Origin: DSOI01 sp041394885
GTDB lineage: Bacteria > Acidobacteriota > Terriglobia > Bryobacterales > Bryobacteraceae
Assembly (NCBI GenBank): GCA_041394885.1
Contig: JAWKHI010000005.1
Span: 186,001 to 250,000, forward strand
DNA: 64,000 bases
Direction: 5' to 3'
In this document: positions 1 through 7,151 of the stretch, one piece after another
Position numbering within the stretch: the first letter of the stretch is position 1
Layout: each line of letters begins with the position of its first letter
The notes under the pieces: model-generated
Told to the model about the DNA's origin: nothing
Database searches by the model: none
The model's input: the letters and a program-made list of their open reading frames with translations, nothing else
Program-made: the position numbers and the translations under genes

Positions 1-776
1 GCAGAGTCCTTCCCCTGGTTGTGGCACTTGATCCCGTAGTGCGCCTGATCGAGCGCGGGGTCTGGCGCCGTGCCCTGGTCCGTCGGCGCAAATCCCTCGC
101 GATGCCGCCAATGATCGAGCCGGAAATTGCATCGCATCCGCCGATGCGTCGGCGGCGTGGCCGGGCAGGAGGCGCGAGCCGATGCTCTCCACCGGCACCA
201 TGTGGTAGGGCCCACCTTGTGGGCCGTTTGAAGATCAGCCCGTCGGTGTTTCCGCTTTCCTTCCGGATGCATCGCCGCCCAGACCGCGTAGCGGGCCGCG
301 AGCTCGAGTTCGCCCTTGTAGACAGCCTCTTCGGCCAGCCACCGGGTGACATGGGCGGCATAGGCCTCCTCGGTGCAAGGTTCGCCGAACAGGGCCTCGA
401 GTTGAGCGGTGACAAGCGCGCCATCGAGTTGCGCCGCCTCGGCTTCGGTGGCCTTGGCCAGGGCCTTTCGCTGCACGAACTGCCGCTTCACCTCGTAGAT
501 CGGGTCGAAGTCGGCGTGTCGCGCGCGTAGCGCGGCCACCTCGGTCCGGATGTCGAACAAACCGGCGATAAAATCCTCGAACAGCGGCGCCGCGTCGATG
601 AGCAGTTGCGAATGTGCTTTCGGATCGAGCGAATCTGGGTTGGCTCGTCCCGATTTCAACCGTTCGGCCAGGTCGGGGCTGGTCTCGCCGAGCCATGCGA
701 GGAATCGGGCATCCAGGCGCAGAATGCCTTCGCGTGTATAGAGGTCGTCGGTCGACAAAGAAGCAGGGTGACTCAT
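1..776 (-). CDS. Partial FAD/pyridine-nucleotide oxidoreductase-like protein, N-terminal part
   Basis: An open frame runs from ATG at 776 to the window edge without a stop, so the 3' part is missing. The N-terminus contains DDLYTREG and RLDARFLAWL, and the far end contains REGFAPTDQG followed by LDQAHYGIKCHNQGKDS. I recall this pattern from a family of large FAD-dependent (glutamate-synthase-like) oxidoreductases, where the last motif usually reads YCIWCHNQGKDSC. Between about 250 and 130 the expected family sequence moves through other frames: GLIFKRP near 244 in one and MVPVESIGSRLL near 201 in another. It then returns to the original frame. This suggests compensating indels, either sequencing errors or decay. 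The C-to-G, W-to-K and C-to-A changes in the Cys motif point the same way. The family assignment is from memory and moderate. Confidence 0.55.
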   Translation of the reverse strand, partial: MSHPASLSTDDLYTREGILRLDARFLAWLGETSPDLAERLKSGRANPDSLDPKAHSQLLIDAAPLFEDFIAGLFDIRTEVAALRARHADFDPIYEVKRQFVQRKALAKATEAEAAQLDGALVTAQLEALFGEPCTEEAYAAHVTRWLAEEAVYKGELELAARYAVWAAMHPEGKRKHRRADLQTAHKVGPTTWCRWRASARASCPATPPTHRRMRCNFRLDHWRHREGFAPTDQGTAPDPALDQAHYGIKCHNQGKDS

Positions 777-962
777 GACAGGGGTTGCGTGGAAAACGTA
801 CTGGACGGGCGCACCACGCCCTAACCCTTCAGTTTATCTCACCCTTTCCACGGAATCCCCTTCAAACGTCGTAGAGCCGATCCGGATTGGGCAAACGCGG
901 GGTTTATCGGAGGACGGAGCATGCCGGGGCTGCCACTTCTGCCGCACGACCGTCGAAGCAGG

Positions 963-1184
963 CTACTCTTTGGGCGGGACCGGCGGCTCCACCCAGGAAC
1001 CGCACATCGGGCATTGCACTTGCCCGGATCGGCGCCCGCGGGCGGGAACGTTCTTAGGTGGGTCGAGAAATTCGCCCACCGCCCTCACAATCAGCCCGAT
1101 GGATCCGCGAAGGAGTGCGATCAGGACAATCGCGACGAGTAGAAAGATGACAACGCGGAGCATCGGGCGGTTCTGAAAGCGCAT
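963..1184 (-). CDS. Small membrane protein with C-terminal CPMCG motif
   Basis: The 73-residue protein has one hydrophobic segment near residues 9-31, a basic linker, and a C-terminal CPMCGSWV motif that could bind zinc or form a disulfide. Acidobacteria carry many small proteins of this build (one N-terminal membrane helix, a short cytoplasmic tail with a CxxC), but no function is known to me. It lies 38 bp downstream of the TPR gene on the same strand and may be co-transcribed with it. The plausible membrane helix and the lack of any competing ORF support it as a real gene. Confidence 0.65.
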   Translation of the reverse strand: MRFQNRPMLRVVIFLLVAIVLIALLRGSIGLIVRAVGEFLDPPKNVPARGRRSGQVQCPMCGSWVEPPVPPKE

Positions 1185-1222
1185 CGGAGGGGACGGTCAC
1201 CGCCGTCCCCTCCCGCGCGCAA

Positions 1223-2395
1223 TTACCTCTTTTTCTTGGTGGACTTCTTCTTCGCGTCCGGGTTTGCGTACTCGGTCTCGACCTTCGAGTCGAATGCCAT
1301 CAACATGCCCTTCGCGCTTTCCGCGTACGGACCATCCGGCTTCAGTTCGACGTACTTTTGCAGCGCTTCCTTGGTCCCCGGAGCCGGCGTTACGGACCCG
1401 TCGGCGTTGGTCTGCGCTTTGCTCACCAGGTACATCGCGTATTGGTAAAAAGCGTCGGCGTGATTCGCATCGGCTTCGGTGGCCTTCTTGAACGCCTGTC
1501 CGGCCGCTTCCAACTGGCCGATGTTGGTCATCACGGCCCCGAGGTTGAAGTAGTACGTCCCCGCCTTGGCGGGGTCGAGGATGGCGGCCTTATTGAGTTC
1601 CTCCTGGGCCTGATCCACCTTCTTCGCCTTCACCAGCGCGAGCGCGAAATTGTTGTGGTAAGCCGCATCGTCCGGCTTCAGTTCGATCGCCTTGTTGTAC
1701 GCCGCGATGCCTTTCTCAAAGGCCTGCGCCTGCTCGTCGCCGGTCTTCGTCATCGCCAGCCCGACATGCGATTCCGCGAGATTGGCCCACACCACATGCT
1801 GGTTCGGATCGAGTTCGGACGCCTTCTCGAACGCTCCCACCGCGTTGGCCCAGTCCTTGGCTTCGAGCGCCGTCATTCCGGCGTTGAAGGCGTCGTTGAG
1901 GGCCTTGTTCTTCTTCATGGACTCGGAACGTTCCTTGGCGGCCTTTTCAAAGGCCGCGCGCTGTTCCGGCGTCATCTCGCGGGACATTTCCTTCGTTACC
2001 GTGCCGGTTTCGGCGGCCTGCTGCATCGCCTGCTGACGCTTGGCCATCTGCGCCAGATCGAAATTGATTTCCTTCGGCTCTCCCAAACCCGTGCGCACTC
2101 CGCGGACCTGATCCACCTCGCGCCCGCCCACAGGCTTCTTCTTTTCCTTCGTCGCGTCCAGGATCAGAACCACATCGTAGGTTCCCAGCGGGAGGCCGGC
2201 GTGAAAGTAGTCGCCCTTCTTCTTGGTTTCGGTGTAGTACTCACCCTTGATGTCGGTGCGCACGATCTTGACCCACGCTCCTTGGAGGGGCTGACCATCG
2301 GGACCGATGACCTTTCCAGCGATTGCGCCGGTTTGAGCGAAAGCGGCGAAAGAGGCGGCAGCAGCCAGGGCGGCGGCGCGGACGAAGCGATTCAT
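1223..2395 (-). CDS. Secreted TPR protein with carboxypeptidase-regulatory-like domain
   Basis: The product is 390 residues. I start it at ATG 2395 because GGAGGT lies just upstream; a longer start at 2410 would sit on that ribosome site. Residues 1-20 are a signal peptide ending AAFA-Q. Residues about 22-95 form a CarboxypepD_reg-like beta sandwich (GAIAGKVIGPDGQPLQGAWV). A charged linker with TPEQRAAFEKAAKERSES follows, then several TPR units at about 165-330 (for example ASELDPNQHVVWANLAESH). The tail is rich in lysine (KKKSTKKKR). Such proteins probably act in the periplasm as interaction scaffolds; the partner is unknown. Confidence 0.8.
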   Translation of the reverse strand: MNRFVRAAALAAAASFAAFAQTGAIAGKVIGPDGQPLQGAWVKIVRTDIKGEYYTETKKKGDYFHAGLPLGTYDVVLILDATKEKKKPVGGREVDQVRGVRTGLGEPKEINFDLAQMAKRQQAMQQAAETGTVTKEMSREMTPEQRAAFEKAAKERSESMKKNKALNDAFNAGMTALEAKDWANAVGAFEKASELDPNQHVVWANLAESHVGLAMTKTGDEQAQAFEKGIAAYNKAIELKPDDAAYHNNFALALVKAKKVDQAQEELNKAAILDPAKAGTYYFNLGAVMTNIGQLEAAGQAFKKATEADANHADAFYQYAMYLVSKAQTNADGSVTPAPGTKEALQKYVELKPDGPYAESAKGMLMAFDSKVETEYANPDAKKKSTKKKR

Positions 2396-2528
2396 AGGTC
2401 GGACCTCCATACGGAATCAGGGATTACTCTATCCCCAATATAATAACGCGGAGAGCGCATCAAGCGTTACTTCGGTCGGGTTTGCTGTTTCGGGCCTCAA
2501 CGCGAGGTCCACGCCATGGGTGGAGCGC

Positions 2529-2560
2529 TTGCGTCCACACGCCGCGCTACGGCATACTAT
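2529..2560 (+). promoter_or_regulatory. Possible sigma70-type promoter of the rpmH operon
   Basis: A TTGCGT box at 2529-2534 is followed by CATACT at 2553-2558 (18-bp spacer); TACTAT at 2555-2560 is an alternative. Transcription would begin near 2566, about 70 bp before rpmH. The region lies between divergent genes. The match is modest. Confidence 0.35.
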
Positions 2561-2633
2561 GGAGGAGAGATTCTTAGCTAACTGGAAGTGCGCCTGCGCA
2601 GAGATGCTGCCCGACCGGCGCCTGAGGTAAACA

Positions 2634-2801
2634 ATGCCGCAACGGACTTTTCAGCCCAACAATCGCAAGCGCGCCAAGACGCACGGGTTCCGCGCCCGCA
2701 TGAAAAGCAAGGATGGACGCGCCGTACTCAGCCGCCGCCGCGCCAAGGGACGGTGGAAGCTCACCGTCAGCGACGAACGCGCCGTCCGCCAAGCGAAGTA
2801 G
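2634..2801 (+). CDS. rpmH: 50S ribosomal protein L34
   Basis: The 55-residue basic protein begins MPQRTFQPNNRKRAKTHGF and carries the L34 signature through GFRARM and the VLSRRRAKGR segment. GAGGT at 2624-2628 gives a good ribosome site five bases before the ATG. L34 is a small protein of the large ribosomal subunit. It opens the usual rpmH-rnpA-yidD-yidC-jag-mnmE order. The C-terminus runs about 10 residues longer than the 44-46 residues common in other bacteria. The second half overlaps the ORF of rnpA in another frame. Confidence 0.95.
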   Translation: MPQRTFQPNNRKRAKTHGFRARMKSKDGRAVLSRRRAKGRWKLTVSDERAVRQAK

Positions 2802-3168
2802 CCTGAGCGCCGCTCCAGGCCGGCGATACCGTTTTCCCAAGGATGCGCGGCTGCGCAAGCGGGCCCAGTTCCGGCGCGTCTACGATCACGGCCTCCGTTT
2901 GACCTGCCCTTGGTTTTCTTCCTTTCGGTTGTGCCGCGACGATGCCTCCGGGCCGCGAATCGGCTTTACAACGCCGCGGGCTCTCGGAAAGGCCGTGGTC
3001 CGGAATCGGATCCGCCGCCGGATGCGCGAGGCCGTCCGGCTGGAGTTGCCCGCATTCACGCGGCCCTTTGACCTGATCTTTCATCCCCGGCGCAATGTCC
3101 TGGATGTTGACTTTCAACGGCTGCGCAGCGAAGTAAGCAGAGTATTCGAGAAGTGCAAAGGCTCCTGA
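2713..3168 (+). CDS. rnpA: Ribonuclease P protein component
   Basis: RnpA is the protein subunit that assists RNase P RNA in maturing tRNA 5' ends. The core holds FPKDARLRKRAQFRRVYDHG and the RNR signature GKAVVRNRIRRRMREAVR. The only ATG, GTG or TTG start that keeps the whole domain is ATG 2713, inside rpmH, giving 151 residues with a low-complexity N-terminal extension of about 35. A CTG at 2803, right after the rpmH stop, would give a more typical 121 residues. The start is therefore uncertain, but the gene is not. The 3' end overlaps the yidD start. Confidence 0.9.
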   Translation: MDAPYSAAAAPRDGGSSPSATNAPSAKRSSLSAAPGRRYRFPKDARLRKRAQFRRVYDHGLRLTCPWFSSFRLCRDDASGPRIGFTTPRALGKAVVRNRIRRRMREAVRLELPAFTRPFDLIFHPRRNVLDVDFQRLRSEVSRVFEKCKGS

Positions 3169-3362
3169 TTCAGGTTCTGTTTTTCTACAAACGGTGGGTG
3201 TCGCCACTGCTGCCCTCGGCCTGCCGTTTCCATCCCACCTGCTCCGAGTACATGCGCCAGGCGGTCGAGCGCCACGGCATGATAGCCGGAGTGTGGATGG
3301 GGCTGAAGCGCCTGGGGCGGTGCCATCCTTTTCGTGAAGGCGGTTTCGATCCGGTCCGATGA
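3153..3362 (+). CDS. yidD: Membrane protein insertion efficiency factor YidD
   Basis: The 69-residue product has the YidD pattern: an N-terminal amphipathic segment, then YKRWVSPLLPSACRFHPTCSEYM, followed by GVWMGLKRLGRCHPF and a GGFDPV end. The start is GTG 3153, overlapping the last codons of rnpA. YidD is a small protein attached to the inner face of the membrane that helps YidC and Sec insert proteins. It overlaps yidC by four bases at its 3' end, so translation is probably coupled. Confidence 0.93.
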   Translation: MQRLLIQVLFFYKRWVSPLLPSACRFHPTCSEYMRQAVERHGMIAGVWMGLKRLGRCHPFREGGFDPVR

Positions 3363-5125
3363 ATCCCAAAACACCCGATCCGAATATGAATATGGAGCGC
3401 CGGCTGCTGCTCGCGTTCGCTCTGATGGGCGTCGTCCTCATGGTGTCCACATACCTGATGCCGAAACCCGCCGAGCCTAAGGCCGGCCCCTCGAAAACCG
3501 CCGAGACAGCCAAGCAGGAAAGCCGGACCGATACGAAGGCGGAAGCCAAGTCCGAAGCCGCGAAAAAAGCCGCCGAATCCGCCAGGCCTCCCGCCGAGAA
3601 GGCCGCGGAGAATCCTTCTGAGACACCCAAGCAAGGACGCATCGTCGCTTCCAGGGAAGATACCGTCGTCGTCGAGACCGATCTCTACCGCGTCGTCTTT
3701 TCCAATCGCGGAGCGGTCATACGGAGCTGGATTCTGCGCAAATACCAGGACCGGCAGGGGCAGCCGCTCGAGTTGGTGAGCCAGAAAGGCCTCGAAAAAG
3801 TGCGTCCTCCGTTTTCCGTCCGGTTTCACGAGGGGCAATCGGCCGACGCCGTCAATACCGGGCTCTGGGTTCCCGAGATCTCAGCCGGCGGTTTGACCGT
3901 CAGTTTCTCCTACGCCAACGGACCCTGGTCCGGCAAGAAGACCTTTGCGTTCCGCAAGGATAGCTACCTCACCTCCGTCGAGAGCGAGATCCGCAATTCC
4001 GGCTCGGCCAAACCCCACCTGCTCTATTGGCGCGGCGGATTCGGCGATGCGAGCGTCATCGGAGCGGCGGCGTCGCAGTTGACCGTCCGGTTTGACCGGA
4101 ACGAGCAAAAACTCATCACTCTCAACGCCGATGCCGCCAGGAAGGCCGAAGGCGGATATCAGGCCCATCGTGGGCCCTTCACCTTCGCCGGCATCACCGA
4201 TGCGTACTTCGCCGCCGTGGCCCTGCCGGAAAGCGCCACCGATTTCGAGATCCACTCCCTTTCCGACCAGGTCCCCAACGAGATTGACGCCAAAGAGGAA
4301 CCCAATGCCGGTATGGCCGTCGGCGGCCACGGCACCAACAAGTTTGAGATGTTCGTGGGACCCAAGGACACCAATCTCCTCCGCAGCATCGATCCGCGCC
4401 TGGAAAACCTCATTGACTTCGGGCGTCTGAAGATCATCGCAAAACCCCTGTTTTTGGCGATGCATTATCTCAACGACAACTACCTGCACAACTACGGCTG
4501 GACCATCGTCATCATCACCATCGTCATTAACTTCCTCCTGTTGCCGCTGAAATTCACCAGCCTCAAGTCCATGAAGAAGATGTCGGCCCTGCAGCCCGAG
4601 ATTGCCGCCATCAATGACAAATACAAGGGCATGAGCTACAAGGATCCCCGCAAGCAGAACCAGCAGGCCGAGGTGATGGATCTCTATAAGAAACACGGCG
4701 TCAACCCGGTGGGCGGCTGCGTGCCGATGGTCATACAGATTCCATTCTTCATTGCTTTCTACACCGTGCTTTCTGTCGCCATTGAGCTTCGCGGCGCTCA
4801 CTGGCTTTGGGTTACCGATCTTTCCCGTCCGGAGGATCTCGCCATTCGCGTCCTGCCCGTGATCATGGTCGCTTCTCAATTTCTCATGCAGAAAATGACG
4901 CCCACAACCACCGCGGATCCTTCTCAGCAGCGAATCATGTACATGATGCCGCTGTTCATGGGCTTTATGTTCTACGGAGTCTCCAGCGGCCTGGTGTTAT
5001 ACTGGATGACCAGCAACCTCGTCGGGATCGCCCAGCAATGGTTTTTCAATCATACCGGCGCGGCAGCCCAGGTTCCGGCGGCTGCGGGAGCGAAGGCAGT
5101 TCAGAAAAAAGATAAGAAGCGATGA
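3359..5125 (+). CDS. yidC: Membrane protein insertase YidC
   Basis: The 588-residue protein has the Gram-negative YidC layout. There is an N-terminal membrane helix at about 15-33, then an Ala/Lys/Glu-rich linker to about residue 95, then a large periplasmic beta domain to about 350. The insertase core follows, with helices around NYGWTIVIITIVINFLLLPL, GGCVPMVIQIPFFIAFYTVL, the segment after RPEDLAIRVLPVIM, and the MPLFMGFMF segment. The basic residues in PLKFTSLKSMKKM mark the cytoplasmic hairpin. The C-terminus is lysine-rich. It inserts proteins with or without SecYEG. It overlaps jag by four bases. Confidence 0.95.
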   Translation: MNPKTPDPNMNMERRLLLAFALMGVVLMVSTYLMPKPAEPKAGPSKTAETAKQESRTDTKAEAKSEAAKKAAESARPPAEKAAENPSETPKQGRIVASREDTVVVETDLYRVVFSNRGAVIRSWILRKYQDRQGQPLELVSQKGLEKVRPPFSVRFHEGQSADAVNTGLWVPEISAGGLTVSFSYANGPWSGKKTFAFRKDSYLTSVESEIRNSGSAKPHLLYWRGGFGDASVIGAAASQLTVRFDRNEQKLITLNADAARKAEGGYQAHRGPFTFAGITDAYFAAVALPESATDFEIHSLSDQVPNEIDAKEEPNAGMAVGGHGTNKFEMFVGPKDTNLLRSIDPRLENLIDFGRLKIIAKPLFLAMHYLNDNYLHNYGWTIVIITIVINFLLLPLKFTSLKSMKKMSALQPEIAAINDKYKGMSYKDPRKQNQQAEVMDLYKKHGVNPVGGCVPMVIQIPFFIAFYTVLSVAIELRGAHWLWVTDLSRPEDLAIRVLPVIMVASQFLMQKMTPTTTADPSQQRIMYMMPLFMGFMFYGVSSGLVLYWMTSNLVGIAQQWFFNHTGAAAQVPAAAGAKAVQKKDKKR

Positions 5126-5763
5126 AGTATACCCTCGCAGAGCATGGCCCTAAGATCGAAGCGTTCTTGAATAAGATCCTGCCGTTGAGCGGGTTGGATG
5201 TTACCTTCGAACTGGCGGAGGGCGAGACGGTTCACCCCGAGTTCGAAAACCCCGATATCCGAGTCAAGTTCCACGGCCATGATGTCGACGAGTTGTTGTC
5301 CAACAAGACCGAACTGATGCTGGCTCTCGAGCATCTCACCCAGGAAGCGCTGAAGCTTCCCGGTGAAGACCACAACAAGGTAGTGTTCGACGCCAACGAC
5401 TACCGGATGCTCCGGATCGAGGAACTCCGCGCCAGCGCTCAGCAGGCCGCTGAGCGCGTCAAAACCACCCGTCAGCCGTTCCGGTTCAATCCCATGAACA
5501 GCCGCGAGCGGCGAATCCTGCACGTCGCTCTGCGCGAGGAAACAACTCTCCGCAGCGAAAGCGAGGGCATGGAGCCCCGGCGCAACGTGGTGATCTATCC
5601 GGCTGGGATGCCTTCGCAGCCCGCGCCTCCGCACCCCGACTACGGGCGACGGCCGTCGGGTGGCGGCGGGCGTGATCGCGATCGTGGCCGCGGCGGCGAT
5701 CGGGATCGTGGACGCGGCGGAAGAGATCGAGGCGGCCGGCCCGGCGGCGGCCGGGGGCGGTAA
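5122..5763 (+). CDS. jag: Jag/KhpB-like KH and R3H domain RNA-binding protein
   Basis: The 213-residue protein sits directly after yidC, the usual place for jag. The middle looks like a KH-II fold (DELLSNKTELMLALEHLTQEA then VVFDANDYR). The R3H domain follows at about 155-190, with PMNSRERRILHVAL and an SEGMEPRRNVVIYP end. The last 40 residues are an unusual Arg/Gly/Asp tail made of GRDRDRGRGG-type repeats. Jag/KhpB proteins bind RNA and influence cell-wall or division functions in Firmicutes; the role here is inferred from family and position only. The start overlaps the yidC stop. Confidence 0.85.
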   Translation: MKYTLAEHGPKIEAFLNKILPLSGLDVTFELAEGETVHPEFENPDIRVKFHGHDVDELLSNKTELMLALEHLTQEALKLPGEDHNKVVFDANDYRMLRIEELRASAQQAAERVKTTRQPFRFNPMNSRERRILHVALREETTLRSESEGMEPRRNVVIYPAGMPSQPAPPHPDYGRRPSGGGGRDRDRGRGGDRDRGRGGRDRGGRPGGGRGR

Positions 5764-5800
5764 CCGCTCAGGCCGCAAGCAGAAGCCCTCTCACACAGGC

Positions 5801-7148
5801 GTGCGGCTGCAAGACACCATCGCGGCTCTATCCACTCCGCCTGGGCGGGGTGGCATCGGCGTAATTCGCCTTTCCGGTCCGGATGCCGTCTCCATCGCCT
5901 CCCGCATTCTCCAACTCCCGCCCGGCGCCGAATGGACCCCCTGGCGTGCCCATCTGGCCGCGCTCCACGATGACGCCGGCAATACCATCGACGAAGTAGT
6001 GGCCACCTTCTTCGCGGCGCCGCGTTCCTATACCAGTGAAGATGTCGTTGAGATCTCCTGCCACGGCGCTCCCGTGATCCTGCGGCATGCCTTGGAGCGC
6101 GCCTGTGTGCACGGCGCGTCCGGCCGAGCCCGGCGAATTCACCCTGCGCGCCTATCTGAACGGCCGCATCGATCTGCCCCAGGCCGAGGCCGTGCGTGAT
6201 CTTATCCACGCCACCACGCTCTATCAGGCTCGCGTGGCGGCCCGCCAGGTGGATGGCGCTCTTTCCCGGCTGTTGGCCCCTTTCAAGCACCAGCTTCTCG
6301 AATTGATCGCCCTGCTCGAAGCAGGCATCGATTTCGCCGAAGACGACATCGACGTCGCGCCCGACGAAGAAATTCGCCGCCGCATCGCTCCCGTCGAGGA
6401 GGGGCTGGACCGTCTGGCCCGCAGCTTCGGCTACGGCCGTCTCGTCCACGACGGTCTCACCCTCGCCATCGTCGGCCGCCCCAATGTCGGCAAAAGCAGC
6501 CTCTTCAACCGGCTGCTCCAACAGGATCGCGCCATCGTCACTGAAATCGCTGGCACCACGCGCGACCTTGTCAGCGAAACCGCCTCGCTCGACGGGATCC
6601 CCGTGCGATTCGTCGACACCGCCGGCATCCGCGACGGCCAAGACCCTGTCGAGCTCCTGGGCATCCAACGCAGCTACGGCGCCATGGCCGATGCGGACCT
6701 CACCCTCGTCATCGTGGACGCGTCCGAGCCGTTGTCCGCTGCCGACCGCGCCCTGATCGATCGCGCTATCGCCCAGGGGCGGCATCTGGTGGTCGGCAAC
6801 AAGAGTGACCTCGGCGCGCATCCGTTGCCCGAAGGTGCGCTGCTCGTTTCCGCCTTGACCGGCGATGGTGTGGATGCGCTCCGGCGGGCCATCATCGCCG
6901 CCATCGCGCCCGAAGGTGAGGTGGCCGTCGAGGATGGGTTCATCACGTCGCTACGTCATGAGCAGTTGTTGCGCGAGGCCGTGGAAGCGCTCGCCAACGC
7001 CCGCCATGCCTTGGGACACGGGCTGCCGCATGAGATGCTGCTGCTCGATTTCTACGCCGCGCTCGCGCCGGTGGACGCCATCACCGGCGCTACAACCGCC
7101 GATGACATCCTCAACCGCATCTTTTCCACCTTTTGCATCGGCAAATGA
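5801..7148 (+). CDS. mnmE: tRNA modification GTPase MnmE, frameshifted
   Basis: MnmE with MnmG modifies U34 of several tRNAs. The N-terminal folate-binding domain starts at GTG 5801 (RLQDTIAALSTPPGRGGIGV). The frame then breaks near 6115-6120: the first frame reads ALERACVHGAS, while the second continues as RPAEPGEFTLRAYLNGRIDL. Loss of one CG from a CGCGCG run fits. The rest is intact: G1 GRPNVGKSSLFN, a Thr-rich G2 (GTTR), G3 DTAG, G4 NKSD and the C-terminal FCIGK motif ending at 7148. No other mnmE is visible in the window. It may be a true pseudogene or an assembly indel. Confidence 0.9.
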
Positions 7149-7151
7149 ACG

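Noticed and set aside
235..696. 153-residue minus-strand frame with Arg-rich sequence
   Set aside because: It is out of frame with the family-like peptide that starts at 776.
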